The notes: a model not told the origin generated them from the sequence alone. A stretch of 64,000 nucleotides of DNA from Euwallacea fornicatus (GCF_040115645.1 NC_089546.1:806001-870000), one strand, 5' to 3'. Shown: positions 1-12,484, numbered from the stretch's first letter. Numbers and translations are program-made.

Positions 1-1235
1 TTAATCACAGGTTAGTTCTGGTAGCAACTATATGGAACTATATGTTATACTTTGAACTGATGGCGTATCTCAAAAAATTCATAAATATATGAAAACGTGA
101 TAACTAAGATTAATTTGAAAACAGGCAACTCAGGTTCTGAACGTTTAGATTAATCAACTTTAGGAATTTTACCGTAGCTTTGAATGAGGAAGGAAAAACA
201 TGTGAATTGCTAGTTGAGAAGCCACAGTAATTGAAGAGCTCACGAGGAAAGTAGTGAAAAAGCGTGTTATTAACAAGAAAGAGGGAGACACTGAAAACAG
301 AAGTTAAAACGGCCCTGTAGAAAAGAAGGGCAAGCAGTACGAGTCTACTGTAATCATACAAGTCTCGCAAGAACCTACGGAGAAAATAACTCATCGTGTA
401 GTTTAACATAGTTAGCCTACAGCTATATCAATTTAAGTGAAATTTCCTAGCGAGGAAGCACGTAATCCCAGCTGGTAGAATGGGTCAAATCATCATACTG
501 GCATTTATTAGGTAGAAATTAAGGCCAAGGGCGACTGTTCACGAGGCAGCAGACTGCTAATGACCACCACATCCTTTGGCCTTTTAGAGAGATTTTCCAC
601 CGTGGCATTCAACGAGCGTTTGCGAGAGTGGCGCTGAATGACTTGTTGGGATGTCAGAGCTTCCGATCTGGAGAAGGAGAATATGGTTTCCCATTAAAGA
701 ATTGAGACATGCAAGCAGTGGAAACCAGCATTAACTATAACCAGGTACTCAACACAACTATTGAGCTTATTCGATGGAACATTTTTATCGTACTATTGGA
801 GCAAAAGGGCCTGAATGATTGAATTTACAAGTCTTGAAGTTCGAGATTTTCACTATACATAACTTACACAAAAACAGATAAGGAATAAGGCAGGAAATTC
901 ACATCTATTTCGATAGTAAAGCAGTCCTATGAAGTATTTGCAGAAAAAAAATTAGTTCAAAGTCGTCGACAACTGCAGACACAAAGGTCAGTCATTCTAA
1001 ATTGTGTCTCTCTGGTCACAGGGCCGGCGAGCAAAAAAAAAGTGTTTATGACTTGACCAGGTGGGGTTCTTAGTCACGTTTCAACGAAACTGAACCATAC
1101 CTTTTTTTTGTAGAGGAGGAAAACCTATATAGGTACCCGATCTGTTAGTTCGAAAGACCAGGTTATGTGGGCGACTGCCTACTAAAAACGTTCCTTTTCC
1201 ATTTTAATTCCCCCAAAACCGCCGTTCAGTCTTGC
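1..1235. other. No gene recognised
   Basis: AT-rich sequence with only short, unconvincing open frames. No repeat ends, transposase motifs or splice-flanked coding stretches were seen. The 3' end of the LINE relic that follows on the minus strand may extend into the right part of this stretch, but no poly-A tail was identified. Confidence 0.5.
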
Positions 1236-1239
1236 TTTA

Positions 1240-2430
1240 AAAGGGCAATCAAAATTCAATCTGCATTCTATCTTCCTTGTTTCTTCCGTGCATTAATAAT
1301 TATTCTTTTTATATTATCAATATCACCACCGTTCATTCCCATTTACTACTTCTCTATCTTCCCTTCTCCCAGCTAATGATGTTCTTCTTCTCTCTTCTCT
1401 CTCCTTCTTGCGCATTATATTTCTCATCATATCCATCACCACTCTCCATGCCTTAACATCCTACAACATCAGCTACGTCATACTCTCCTTCATCACACTT
1501 AATTTTTTCAGCTTCCCCTCATCCATCCTTCTCTCCTCTCTATGTTTCACACCGTCAAATATCGTATGTTGCGGTAAGTCCACACACCCGCAGAACCAGC
1601 ATTCATCCCCTTCCTGCTTTCCCATCCTTTTCAGATAGATTGCAAACAATCTGTGACCAGTGATCAAGCCCCCCATTTTCATATTCACCCATCCCTCCAT
1701 ATTCCTCACAAAACCCTCGCACATTTGTCATATTTTTCCAACATCTCTGCCACTTCTCATGAAGCACGCTTCGCGCCTTTTTCCTATGTTCCACTTCCTT
1801 CTCACACATCCTCGTTGTTTCCTCCACAGACGGGTCCATTGCTGTTACACCTGCAACAATCTGGATGACCTCGGTTGGCATCGCTGCCTAAAGGCCATCT
1901 CAGTTCAGATCGCCGCTTTTCTATTTAGTCCCTCCAAATTCTCCAGATGCGCTCTTCTCTTATATACTTCTTCTCACACCGACGCCATGTACAGCCCTAT
2001 GGATCTGGTCACCATTACTAGTAGTTTCCTTTTAATCGTCGAACAACCTCGCTGTTTGGCATCAGTCTCAGCAGTGTATTCATCGTTCCATACGCCCTCA
2101 GACACACACTCTCCGCATGCTCTTCGTACCTAAGATTCCTATCTAATTCCACTCCCAGATATTTCACCGACTATTTGGTCACCACACTTATTCCCACTCT
2201 CACCACCTCTCTTCTCCCTCCCAGAATCACCATCACCGTTTTCTTCGCCTCTACTGCCAACTTCATTCTTCTCAGCTCGTACATCAGTCTCCCCACTCTA
2301 TACTTCATCATTTTCTCCAACTCACTCCCAGTCCTGTTACTCACAATTATCATCAGACTGTCCATGTGCGCAACCACCTCCACGTCTTTTTCCATTTGCA
2401 ATCCGAGAATCCGGTTGTATAATACGGTTC
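1240..2430 (-). pseudogene. R1/TRAS-type LINE relic (RT end and C-terminal domain)
   Basis: Minus-strand remains of a non-LTR retrotransposon polyprotein, read from about 2401 down to about 1470 across several frames. At 2171-2401 a reverse transcriptase segment reads VVAHMDSLMIIV, which aligns with the family's catalytic VVAYADDLALLV block; the YADD is now HMDS, so the active site is lost. It continues with GRLMYELRRMKLAVEAKKT and, after a stop, KYLGVELDRNLRYEEH, typical of the RT palm/thumb of R1-clade LINEs. At 1603-1881 PTEVIQIVAGV and a basic stretch match the region after RT. At 1473-1724 ITGHRLFAIYLKRMG then CWFCGCVDLPQHTIFDG matches the terminal CCHC-like knuckle. The segment is visibly less AT-rich than its surroundings. 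Plus-strand open frames here (1653-2133, 2175-2450) are antisense shadows. Clade placement is by motif memory only. Confidence 0.75.
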
Positions 2431-3770
2431 ACCGGACAGGGATTATCTGAACCATATGTGGGGTTAACAAAAGGTACACCTTCCACGCGCTCATGGCATG
2501 AAAGACAAACAACAAGAGAAAATTGGATAAAGCCACCGGGATGTCATGTCGACAAAGGAAGAGTCGGGCATGTATTGGGGGACGTAACGGGAATGCTCAC
2601 AGGTCATCGGAGATTAAACTTGCCATTTAATTTGATCCCTAGTAAATAAATAATTAGTCTAGATGGGTATATTGGGAATTTATAGGGCACAATTGGTTCT
2701 AATTACTATCCAAATTTGTCAATAAGTCAAATTTATGAATAATCCTGCAAGGACTGAGCATTGGTTGCTGGTAATTTGTAAAGACATAAATCCTAATTAC
2801 TTTCCGCAAGTTAAAGGAATTCCAAGTTACACAGATTCATGAATCCATTTTTAATTTTGTTTTCACAATTATGAACCCTCTGTAGATGTTCTCTAATAAT
2901 GATTCTAATATATTTTCCTCAAATCCGAGGAGTTTGTTGATACTTAAATTCGAAGAATATAGTAGTATTAAAATATCTAACAAAATGATATACGTAAGCC
3001 CTGCCTGGAGAGTCTAATAAAATAATCAGAAAATCTCTAGGAAGCAAAATTATTTGGAACAAAACGCCTTTAAAAACCCTGCTAAATCTAGAAAAAATTA
3101 CAAATCACCTAAAACCCCTGGAAAAAGGAATAAGTTCTTTATAGTGCCATTTAAAGACCATTAAAAATTCTTAAATTTATCTTAGGCTTTTAAAAAAGTT
3201 ACTTCAGCTTCTCATATTTTCGCAAATTAAAGCAATCTCATTAGAAAACACTTGAAATTCATGGAAATTCTCAAAAGTATTTTGAATATCTATAAATTTT
3301 TAAATGACGTGAAAACACATTTAAAGAGAAAATCACTTTGAAATAGAGAAAAACTTATTTAAAATTCTTACTATTTTATGACAATCAAAACAAATCTTTC
3401 TGTAATATTAGAAATTTTATTTTTTATTATCGAACATCCACCAAATGTCGCGACATAAAATCCTACGTAAACACGCAGACATGCGTTGCAAGAGATATGA
3501 CCTCATTCATTATTCAGTGGAGTGCTCAAGATTCAAGAAGGCAGTAGAATTAATACTTTTGTTGATATATCTGGAAAAATTTCATCGATCGAAAGCTATA
3601 TAGGTGAGGGTTGATATGTTGTATATCTGAAACTGAGAGAAGTGCAATTAGAGAAATCGTGAATATTACGCATATTAACTGGGTAGAATGAATAATTTCC
3701 AAAATGTATCAGGAATTTCTGATGAACAATGAAATAATTTTCTGAGATCGAGATGGCACGCACATACATA
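2431..3770. other. No gene recognised
   Basis: AT-rich sequence with many stops in all frames. No inverted ends, transposase motifs or exon-like blocks noticed. Confidence 0.5.
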
Positions 3771-5211
3771 CACACACAACCAAACTTATATCGAATTACT
3801 CGGTATTTTACAGAAAGGTGTTTTTACTGACTTGTTTTTGCATTCAAATAAAAAAACTTATTTTTGTTAATAAACCACGTTTAGTTCAGCAACATATTAC
3901 TGTTCACCTCATGTCACATCTCAGATTTTCTCATTGGTATTTTTTGTTTTAAAAATGCCTTTTGTGAGATCATCTAATGTGCAAAGAGGAAGAATAATTG
4001 CGTTAGTGGAGCTGGGTATGCCTCAAAGAACTGTTGCCCGTACAGTTTGGTGTATCGCAAAGAGTGGTTTCGAAAACCTATTCAAAATCGTAAAAACTGA
4101 GAAGACTGCAAAATAAGACAGGAAGTACGCCAAAACGTTGCTACAGATCAGCAAGACTGATTTTAAGCTCAAATGTCTAGAAAAAAATCCATCGGTAACA
4201 AATGCAGACCTTTAAAAATAGCTGACACAAGCGACAGGGATGCGTGTATCCATGGAAATAATTAGAAAATTATTTTGAGCTGGAAAATTATTCAGTCGAA
4301 AGACACTAAAGGCCTCTGAATTGACGAGACAACATAAACGCGATAGATTAAATTGGGGTTTGCGGCACCAAAATTGGACAATGGACGAATGGCGAAATGT
4401 CCCGTTTTCGAACGAAACCTGGATTGGTATTAGATCTGATGATTGGCAATTCCGTGTTTTAAGAGGCTGTGGAAAGCATGCCAAGCTGCAAACTCCCGAT
4501 CTGTCTCGAAATACAAAGGGGGAATAGTAATGTTTTGGGGCGTCAAATGATACGGGAAAAATTTCCTTAATTCGCATTCGACCCACTTTAACTGGACCGA
4601 GGTATGTAAATTTGGTGCTCAGATCAATAATAACAACTTGGAGATGTGCTGTTGAAGAGGATCTTTTTCATGCGCAGCAATGCTTCATCTTATACTAGTA
4701 GACTCGCGAAAAATACCTTGGCAAGGTAGGGTATCAGAGTTTTAACCTAGCCTGCTTGTTAACTGGATCTGAATCCCATCGAACATTTATAACGCATGAT
4801 TAAGACGAAGGTTAGGGTTTGTCAACCTAACCCGCGAAATATAGAACAACTGACACAAGCAATTTTTGAAAAATGGAAAAACCTTCCTCGAGAAGAAATT
4901 GACAAACTTATAGGAAATCTGTCCTGTCGAATTTGTTCTTGTATTGAAGCTAGGGGTGGAAATACAGGTCACTAAATAGAACACCCAAGAAGTCTATAAT
5001 TTCATTTATAATTTGAATTTCTTATAAATCGTGGCTTTATAAAAAGAAGGTCTTTAGTTATTTTTTTTGCATGTAGAATTGTTTTTTTTCCTTTGAATTC
5101 TTCCAATACAAATATTTCTTCAATTTAATCTCTTAATTTCCAGCACCTATCTTCACCAAAAATAACTCCTTTAGAAAATACTGAGTGATTCCACATAAAT
5201 TTGGTTGTGTG
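3771..5211 (+). mobile_element. Tc1-like element, degenerate, with TIRs
   Basis: Imperfect terminal inverted repeats begin CACACACAACCAAACTTAT at the left (3771) and, on the other strand, CACACAACCAAATTTATG at the right (ending 5211). Each is flanked by TA (3769-3770 and 5212-5213), the target duplication of the Tc1/mariner superfamily. The two ends differ by one CA unit at the tip. Total length of about 1.44 kb is slightly short of the usual 1.6 kb. The interior holds a broken DD34E-type transposase. The element is old: TIRs are diverged and the coding region has several frameshifts. Confidence 0.75.
3955..4975 (+). pseudogene. Tc1-like transposase pseudogene
   Basis: Cut-and-paste transposase remains in several frames. 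The N-terminal helix-turn-helix is suggested by RIIALVELGMPQRTVART (3955-4116). The catalytic core gives HKRDRLNWGLRHQNWTMDEW and then VPFSNETWIGIRSDDW (4321-4527), equivalent to the family's LFSDESRFGLRSDDG; the first catalytic Asp is now Asn. The C-terminus reads LPREEIDKLIGNL and ends IEARGGNTGH at the TAA near 4975, the canonical Tc1 ending. Multiple stops and frameshifts mean no functional protein. Confidence 0.8.
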
Positions 5212-6690
5212 TATACCAAATTTTTTATTTAACCACTAACACTCGTATGCAGAAGATTTAGTATCTACTGGAAAGACATGTAAAGCCACAAAAAGACATA
5301 ATTCTGCTGAGATTTAGTTGTTCCCCCGAACCTAATTTTATAGCTACCAACCTTTACGGACCGTATCATCAGGACCCCGGAAATTTTCTGCAGTAAAAAG
5401 GACATTCCCAGGACAGCTAAAAAGCGAAGAAGATTGCTTCGCACAATGGGACAATAATCTGGATAAAACAATAAATCTCGACCGCAGCCTACGGACATTA
5501 ATGATATCCTGTCCATTATAATGATGGATGTCTCGTTCGATGGCAATGGAAAAAAGTCTGAAGTACTCAGGTTCTAATTAAAATTTCAAGGTATTTTATC
5601 CACTCGATAAATAACCGCCGTCATTAGTAATGAACGTCATCAGCTAGTTAATATCTGCATAGTTTATTTTTGACACATAATGGATCCGTTTTTGATTAAA
5701 ATGGATTGTAATGGTCGGCCGGTGGGTACGGCGTTCGGTTCTAATATACCCATCAATCTATATTTTCCTCGTGTCGATTTTCGTGATTTTTCATTATGAG
5801 AAGTTATGCAGACAGGAAGGGGTTGGAAGGCTCAGTGTAACAATGTAATAGACTGCCGTCGAAATGCAAAAGAAAGAAAAAACGTTTCCATTGGAATACT
5901 ACGCCTGGTAAGCACTAAGAGGAGCGAAAGGCTGATGACTTTCAATATTTCATTAATTTTGCAAAATTAAACTTGCAACATGGAGGATATAAGGCATTTG
6001 AGCAATTTAAGGCACAGAAATAATTTATTAGATAATGGAGATTTTGCATTGCTTTTAGTGCCAAATTATCCATATGTTGTTGGCTTTAACTGTACGTTCA
6101 CAGAAATGCTGAAACAATCTTTGTAGTGGTCAGATTTGTTATTTCTATGGAAATTTCCTTGAAGCTCAGTTAATAATACATTAATAGTTTGATCTTTAGC
6201 TCCTTAATTCGTATTTAAAACGCCACATTCATATTCCTCAATGATGAAACGTAGAATTATACATTTTTCAATAATAAAACGTTTAGTGGCATTTACCTTC
6301 TTCAGCCGAACAGGCAAATTTTTGTACGACATTTTTTTTATCTTGGATTTTCGGTTATTTATGTGTTCGAATTTTTCCCTGATGTAACGCTACGATTTAA
6401 ATAAAGATATTACGCTTATTTAATTAAGGAAATTACATGTTAAAGAAAAACAATTTTTATTTTGGATTTGCATTATTTTTAAATACCTTTCTTATAATAT
6501 TAGTGTAAATTTTACTAACACCTATGAAAATACATTTAAAGAATTTCATTTTCATAAAAACAAACAAAAACATTTGGGGTATATAATACCCCAATGTAAT
6601 AGACACATTATAAATTTGGGATGTACTAACACCGGGTTAGTAATTTTAACGTAATAATTTTAAGTAAATAATAATATCATGTGACAGTAT
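5212..6690. other. No gene recognised
   Basis: No transposon ends or coding exons identified. A minus-strand frame at 5265-5546 has no recognisable motif. The rest is AT-rich, stop-rich DNA. Confidence 0.45.
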
Positions 6691-7371
6691 GTGAATATGG
6701 AAATTCTAGAACTGGAGAAACTACTGGTGTAGCTTGTCTTCAAATTCAGGCAAAAATTTGTTGCTGATACGCCACTGGTCATAGTGAATTATCAAATGTA
6801 TAATTGTAAACTAAAATTGAAAAACTATAGATTTGAGTGGCATATATTGTTTTTAAATGCAGATAATTTTTTGTTTTTATCGAATCCTTGATTTCCGACT
6901 TTTGAACGCTTTTAGAGCTTCAATCCCTATATAGGATGCCACTCGATTTTCGTGATGGAATTTTGAAAATATGGAGCTTATAGAAGAATATGAGCATAGT
7001 TTAAGATCCAGAAAACAGTAGTATAGCTTTCCTTTAAGTCTCGATAATTTTTTTTCTATATTAAACTCTTAAAGTATTTTCGATTGTGTTCAATCTCCCT
7101 TTTTGATTTAATACGTCATTGGGTTTTCATAGTGGATTTTTCGACGTTAAAGTACATAAAATAAAATGCGATCCTAGAAAGATATTAGAAAACAGTGGTA
7201 TTACTTGTCGTCGAATCTAAATAAAAATGTATTTATTTAATGTATTTAATTCAGATTTTAGATTCCTTTAGCCTTTCAAATTTTGCTCGATAAGTCATTG
7301 CTTTTTCATGGTGGATTATTTAAAGTCTATATAATTACTTTAACGAATATAACACTGTGAAGCTACATATA

Positions 7372-8798
7372 CAGGGCGTAACATATCATCATGAAGATAT
7401 TTTAGGGGACGATGGTACTCTGCGAAATAATAAAAAATGCTAACGGACCCATGGTTAAAAACCACTTTTGCACCATTTTCAATGTACAGGGTGGCAAAGT
7501 TTCACATTTTTTCCTTATATTTTGCGTTGTCTCATGTATGTTTTGAGCTAAACTTTAGGAAATTTTACGCATCTATTTTCTTTATAATCCTCTATAAAAT
7601 GTCAAAATCGTAGTTAGTTATTTACAAGGTTTTATATTCTTTGGAATCATGTATTATTTTATGTTTCGAATCTTTTTTTGGAGCACTCTGTATAAACTTT
7701 GATACCAAATTAAAATTATTTTTTTTATTTTTTAGGTTTTTGTTTTTTTGCAGTATTTTCGTATCTAACACCGTTATCTTTAAATTTAAAAAAATACCTA
7801 CGATGCAAATTATGAAAGTCCTATCTACATATTTCGGTCTGTAATCCTTTTTAACAATTTTGTTTTGATTTTTGACGTTTCATATTTCCAAAAATTTAAC
7901 TCAAACTATGTTACGACTTGTATAGTGGGCTAAATAGCCGAGATCCGCGTTAATCTATTAATTCTAATTAATGGTGTTCTACATACACTTATAATTCAAT
8001 CTGAGATCAATATATTAGGAACCCGTGTGCTACGCCTATGAACATTATGAATTCTTTAGACGTTCTGCCTGTATAACCAGATGGTACGCATTTTTCCAAG
8101 TCAAGAAATTTCTGTCTAGTAAACCTTTCCGCCGCCTTTTTGTACGGACCAAAATTTAAGCACGTCCCAGATTTCGAGGTCTTCCGCCCTCTAATAAAAC
8201 CCCAATTATGTTATTAAAGCTAGTTACGCTATGAGGCTAGATCTAACAGATGTGCCGATGGTGACCTCCTAGCTTGATACATCTATGTGCATTTACTATT
8301 AACTTCAATATTTAATCTGCGTAAAATGTAAAACCGGGGTCCTTTTCTGATGGTTCTGGACTCTTTACTCAACACTTTGCACGTTACTCGAACACTTACT
8401 CGTACGCGAATACTTTACTCATGGTTCCTACACACGTTTAATTAGCATACCAACTAGTCTATCATTGAAAGTTATTATTGGTAAAGTTTCTTATTGCCAA
8501 TCTACGCGAAGTTGTTGATAATCAATAAACCTTAGTTACAGTTAAAAACGTTGTTGGTTTCTTTTATTTGCACGGACACGGTGTCTCTGAGGCAGCGAAC
8601 TCAGGGTGATCCTTTGTAATCATCTGGTCCATTACAATACGTGGAAAAACCACAAAATATGAGATCGAATTTGAAACATTGCCACCCTGTATGTTGTAGA
8701 GAGTGCGTTTTCAACCAGGAGTCTATTAAAATTTTTCTATTATTTTGAGAAGTACTAACGGTCCCTGAAACATCTCCATGATAAAATGTTACACTCTG
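7372..8798. mobile_element. Foldback (long-inverted-repeat) element carrying a solo LTR
   Basis: A palindromic non-coding element. The left tip CAGGGCGTAACATATCATCA pairs with the right tip read on the other strand, CAGAGTGTAACATTTTATCA. The left flank is TA (7370-7371); the right flank is TT, probably a mutated TA. Arms of roughly 290 bp include the shared internal string 'cagggtggcaa.gtttca' (7489 and, inverted, near 8690). The right arm is cut by a 728-bp insertion with LTR features (7909-8636). The loop lies at about 7660-7850. No transposase is encoded. Tip sequence and TA target match the non-autonomous Tc1/mariner-related elements elsewhere in the window. Confidence 0.7.
7909..8636 (+). 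mobile_element. Putative solo LTR
   Basis: A 728-bp block interrupting the right arm of a foldback element, with arm homology resuming on both sides. It begins TGTTACGACTTG and ends CCATTACA, giving the TG...CA termini of retroviral-type LTRs. An AATAAA lies near 8523 and is followed by a T-rich stretch and a GC-richer 3' end, consistent with an R/U5 layout. No internal coding region adjoins it, so it would be a recombined solo LTR. The flanking 5-mers (AACTA, ATACG) do not form a clean target duplication, which lowers confidence. The TGTTACGA start recalls BEL/Pao LTRs, an inference only. Confidence 0.5.
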
Positions 8799-9147
8799 TT
8801 TATTTTCTTAAAATATAGGTAAACATTTGCTCATATCAAGTTCTTGAATCCCGATTTTCGACTGCTTCAATTTTTATTTTATACTTCATTGGGTTTTAAT
8901 AGTAGATTTTTGAACATTTGTAGTCCAGAAAATATTGTGTGACCCTGTATTTCAATACAGTGTCATAGTTTGCCTGCAGGTACACGTAAAAATTTGTTTA
9001 TATCAAATGCTTCAACTAACATATTCCATATTTAGTCGACTTTCAATTCTTCTCTTGCTAGTTCAAGTTCAACTTAGTTATCAATCTACACGCCATAGGA
9101 AAGCGAATATTGTACAGCTCGAAGTTTATAAAATATAATAATGTGTA

Positions 9148-10684
9148 CAGGGTCCGCCACCTAAAATTCCCCAGACTCGTATTTTTTTAATTCTTTTAGT
9201 TGCAACGTTAAGTGATATATCAAATTGAAAGTCTTTTTACATCCTTTAAAATTAACCCAACAGTGCGTAAAAAATATTTACACTTGACGATATTTTACAA
9301 ATAAAATGAATGTTTGCAAATATTCTTTTAACTCACCCCGTAAAATAAATATTGCTCATAGTTTGATGCCGACTTTTCACTTCTTCAGTTTATGTCATTA
9401 CCATGTATGCCTCATTTTCACTTCTTTTTAATGAAAAAGCCGTCACTGCTGTTTTCTGTTGACTAGTTTCATAATTTTATAAACTTTGATAGCTTTTCCA
9501 TAATTAACTGACCTAATAAAAGTAAAAATAATAATAATAATAAATAAACATAATAACAAATAATAACCCCTAAGACATTACTACATATAACAACTTTAAT
9601 CTAGTTATTACCATTGAAAATATAAATAGTACTCAAACAACGCCTATTAAGTACCAGTTGCTTTATGTCTCTATGCATTATTGGAGTGACAAAAATCCTC
9701 ACTGGGCAAGAGGGAAAAATTTTCAAACTAAATTTAAGATGAATATTTGGGCAGAGATACTTGGAGGCAGACTTATTGGTTTTCACCTATTTGATCGCAA
9801 TTTGAATGCCGGAACCTACTTATACTTCCTAGAATATGTGCTACCAAATTACTTAGAAGAAAGGCGGAATATATGATTTCACCAAGATGGTGTTCCACTC
9901 CATAATGCAAATCTTGCGCGAAATTATTCGTGTGCGGAATTTGAAAACCAGTAAATTCGTAATTCTGGACCCATAATATGGCCAACAAGACCTCCAGACT
10001 TCAATCCATTGGATTATTTTTTGTGGAGTTTTCTTCACAATTACGTGTATGAAACACAACACCTCAATGTTGAAGATCTGATAGATTCGATTCGCCAAGG
10101 ATGCCATTCCATTGTCAGAAAAGTCCTATTACAAATTGTTAACGGTGAATTGGTCAAAAGATTTAATTATTGTATTTATTGCGATGGTCAAAACATTGAA
10201 CAGTATTTTAAATAAATAATGCATAAAGTATTTAAGCATGGGATTGCAAATATTGAAATTGTTTATAAATTGTTAATTAAGTACACATAAGAATTTGTTA
10301 TTGTGTGTATTTGATTTTATTGTTATATTTACTTTAAATAGATTAATTAATTATGGAAAATTTAACGAAACTTATAAAATTATTTAAAAAGTTAACAGAC
10401 AATGACAGCGGCGATTTTTTCATTAAAAAGGAGTAAAATAAGGCATATTGCTTCATAGTATCAAACTATAAAGCAAAATTTATTATTGTACGGGATAAGT
10501 TAAAAGAATATTTGCAAAAATTCGCTTTATTTGTAAAATATCGTCAAGTGCAAATATTTATTTGAATACTCACTATACCACTTTTAAAGATAAAAAAAAA
10601 CCTTCGATTTGGTGTGTCACTTAACGTTGTATTTAAAATAATAAAGAAAACATGAGCCCGGGGAGTTTTAGGTGGCGGACCCTG
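9148..10684 (+). mobile_element. DD41D mariner-like element with ~350-bp TIRs
   Basis: Flanked by TA (9146-9147, 10685-10686). The left tip CAGGGTCCGCCACCTAAAAT and the inverted right tip CAGGGTCCGCCACCTAAAAC differ at the last base. Inverted homology continues for about 350-370 bp (9148-9517 against 10335-10684), including the conserved string 'cacttgacgatattttacaa' in both arms. Such long TIRs are far above the roughly 30 bp of classical mariners. The centre encodes a truncated transposase on the plus strand. The element lies in the tandem-repeat array. Confidence 0.85.
9605..10215 (+). pseudogene. DD41D transposase pseudogene (N-terminus missing)
   Basis: The plus-strand frame resumes after in-frame stops. 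It reads HYWSDKNPHWARGKNFQTK, MNIWAEILGGRLIG, then FHQDGVPLHNANLARNYS and WPTRPPDFNPLDYFLWSF, ending with FNYCIYCDGQNIEQYFK at the TAA at 10213. These match the catalytic half of insect mariner-like transposases (family: YWSDxNPHW, NVWAGILGxxxIGP, FQQDGAPPH, WPPRSPDLxPLDFFLW). Counting from the Asp of HQDG to the Asp of PLD gives 41 residues, including one stop codon. Both of those Asp remain. The helix-turn-helix half and first catalytic Asp are missing because coding starts right after the left TIR. In-frame TGA (about 9874) and TAA (about 9952) break it. Confidence 0.8.
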
Positions 10685-10998
10685 TATATACAAAACAGTC
10701 ACGTAGCTTTTCTTCTAATGGAATTAAACATTTGCGGATTGATGCCGAAACCCTCGAAGTCCGTTTTCTAATTCTAATCTGATAGGTCACTGAATTTTTA
10801 TAGGTACAGTAAGTAAATATCTCTGAATGTCAAGGAATTATCTTCCTTGAAGGGCATGAAAAATAGGGGACGTTTCTTGTATTCTCAGTTGCAAATATCA
10901 ATTAATTTTTAATACGAAATAATTAGAAACTTTATTAAATTTATTCATTTACCTCGTAAACCATCTGATCGGTAAATTGCACTTTTACTAAAGGTATA

Positions 10999-11679
10999 CA
11001 AGGTGTACCACTAAAACCTTTGCACCTTGCTTATTTTGAGCTACGATTGAAATGTTAGAAATTACCGAGACACGTTGATTTTGTTTTCGTGGGATACACT
11101 TTTTACCATTCATTGCACATGCATCAAAACAACCCCTATAGCGGGGGGCAAATTTAACTTTAAATCCTCAAAAAGCACTCTAGGTCGAGTGACTTTTTGT
11201 TTGGAAGGGTTTTTAATGTTGATTCTCATCATGTATTTTTTTCCATTTTAAATCACCTGTTAAATAATAAACCAACGTAATCCACGCATTTGAAAGTAGT
11301 TACACAGTGGTAAATTGAAAGTGTAAAGGTTTAACACATAGCTACTTCAAACCATATTATAATTTGCCCAGCCTATGCCTACATTAAAATTTATGGATTA
11401 CGTAGGTTTATTATTTGAAATGTGATCTAAAATTGAAAAAAAAATACGTGTTTGCGATCAGAATTTAAAACCTTTTCAAATGAGGTGTTATTCGATCCAC
11501 AGCGCCATTTAAGATTTTAAAGTTGAATGCTCCCCCGAGAAGGAGATAGTTTTGGCGAATCTGCATTTAATACGAAAATCAGTCTTTTCTCGAAAAGAAA
11601 ATCGAGGTGATGTGGCAATTTCTAATATTTTGGTCGTAGTTCGATCTAAGCTGGGTGCAAAATTTTCAATGATACGCTG
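10999..11679. mobile_element. Foldback element, ~340-bp arms
   Basis: A long palindrome centred near 11322 with almost no loop. The left arm begins CAAGGTGTACCACTAAAACC and pairs with the inverted right end CAGCGTATCATTGAAAATTT. Internal matched blocks include 'aataataaaccaacgtaatcca' (left) with its inverted copy 'aataataaacctacgtaatcca', and 'aacttttaaat' flanks. The left target is TA (10997-10998); the right target is degraded. No coding capacity. It resembles the other CAGGG-tipped palindromes here. Confidence 0.65.
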
Positions 11680-12434
11680 AGGTCTTTATTTTATATACAG
11701 GTATACATATTTTTTGCGGAAAAATGTACAATTAGGTAACTTGTAAATTTGAGTGGCGCAGCTTCGAAGCATAATTTTTCTAACCCTTGCGAACTATTGA
11801 GGTCAGATGCTTCTATACGTACCCACTTAAATACAGGTTTACGGTGGTATGCGTTGAAATTTAACATTTTCTAAGACAACTTAAAGCTAAGCGGCGTAGA
11901 ACCATATTTCATACAAACAAATATTTCAATATTTATTCTTCCTCAAGGTAAACACGAAACTAATCTTAAAATTTGAAAAAATAGAAATATCAAAATCTCA
12001 AGGGATTTCCAAACTACAAGTTCAAAGTTGATTTCCCTAAATAGAAACCCGAGCAAATGCTTTAGTGAACTACTACAATACGTGTTTCCAGTGCGAGTTT
12101 TCAGAAGACGGGTTTTGCTGCAGAGAGGAAAAAATAATTGGTTTCGTGGCTGATGGTACTTGGCAATCCATAAATGAGGAATATTCTTTAGGTCATGTTT
12201 CCTCATTAACAGTAAGACTAGACCTCAAACTGCGAATACCGCAAAACCGCAGCGTGGCACAATTTTAATTTTCGTTTAATGCATATTGCAAAAGCAAATT
12301 AGTAGTGAAAGCGAAATAAACAATTTGAAGCCGTCTTTCTGTTCTCGACATTCACTTCTAATAGTAATTCACGGTTCTTGCATATTATTATTGTTTTTCC
12401 CCACATCCGACTGAAAACGTAGTACGTAAACTGA
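11680..12434. other. No gene recognised
   Basis: AT-rich sequence with no clear repeats or exons. Overlapping short frames at 11943-12268 on both strands carry no recognisable motif. The stretch ends at the GC-richer block that holds a candidate first exon. Confidence 0.4.
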
Positions 12435-12484
12435 GTCAGTGAGACCATTGTTGCCCCCTCTCCCTCCCCCCACGTGATAAACGA

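Larger units (their letters stand above)
6700..10850. repeat. Divergent ~175-bp tandem repeat, split by two transposons
   Basis: Diverged units recur in head-to-tail order. Each contains an 'aaacagtggtatagcttg'-like start, a middle block resembling 'gattttcgac..ttttcaa', then 'cgataagtcattgggtttt' and 'catagtggatttttgaa'. Recognisable unit starts are near 6720, 6836, 7011, 7188, 7352, 8955 and 10690; the two intact intervals are about 175 bp (7011 to 7188 is 177). When the foldback at 7372-8798 is removed, the interval 7352 to 8955 becomes about 175 bp. When the element at 9148-10684 is removed, the last interval becomes about 195 bp. The transposons therefore inserted into a pre-existing array. 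Alignment was by eye and unit boundaries are approximate. Confidence 0.6.

Noticed and set aside
1653..2450. Long + strand open frames
   Set aside because: Antisense of the R1-type LINE coding strand; the proteins are His/Ser/Leu-rich with no motif, whereas the minus strand shows RT motifs.
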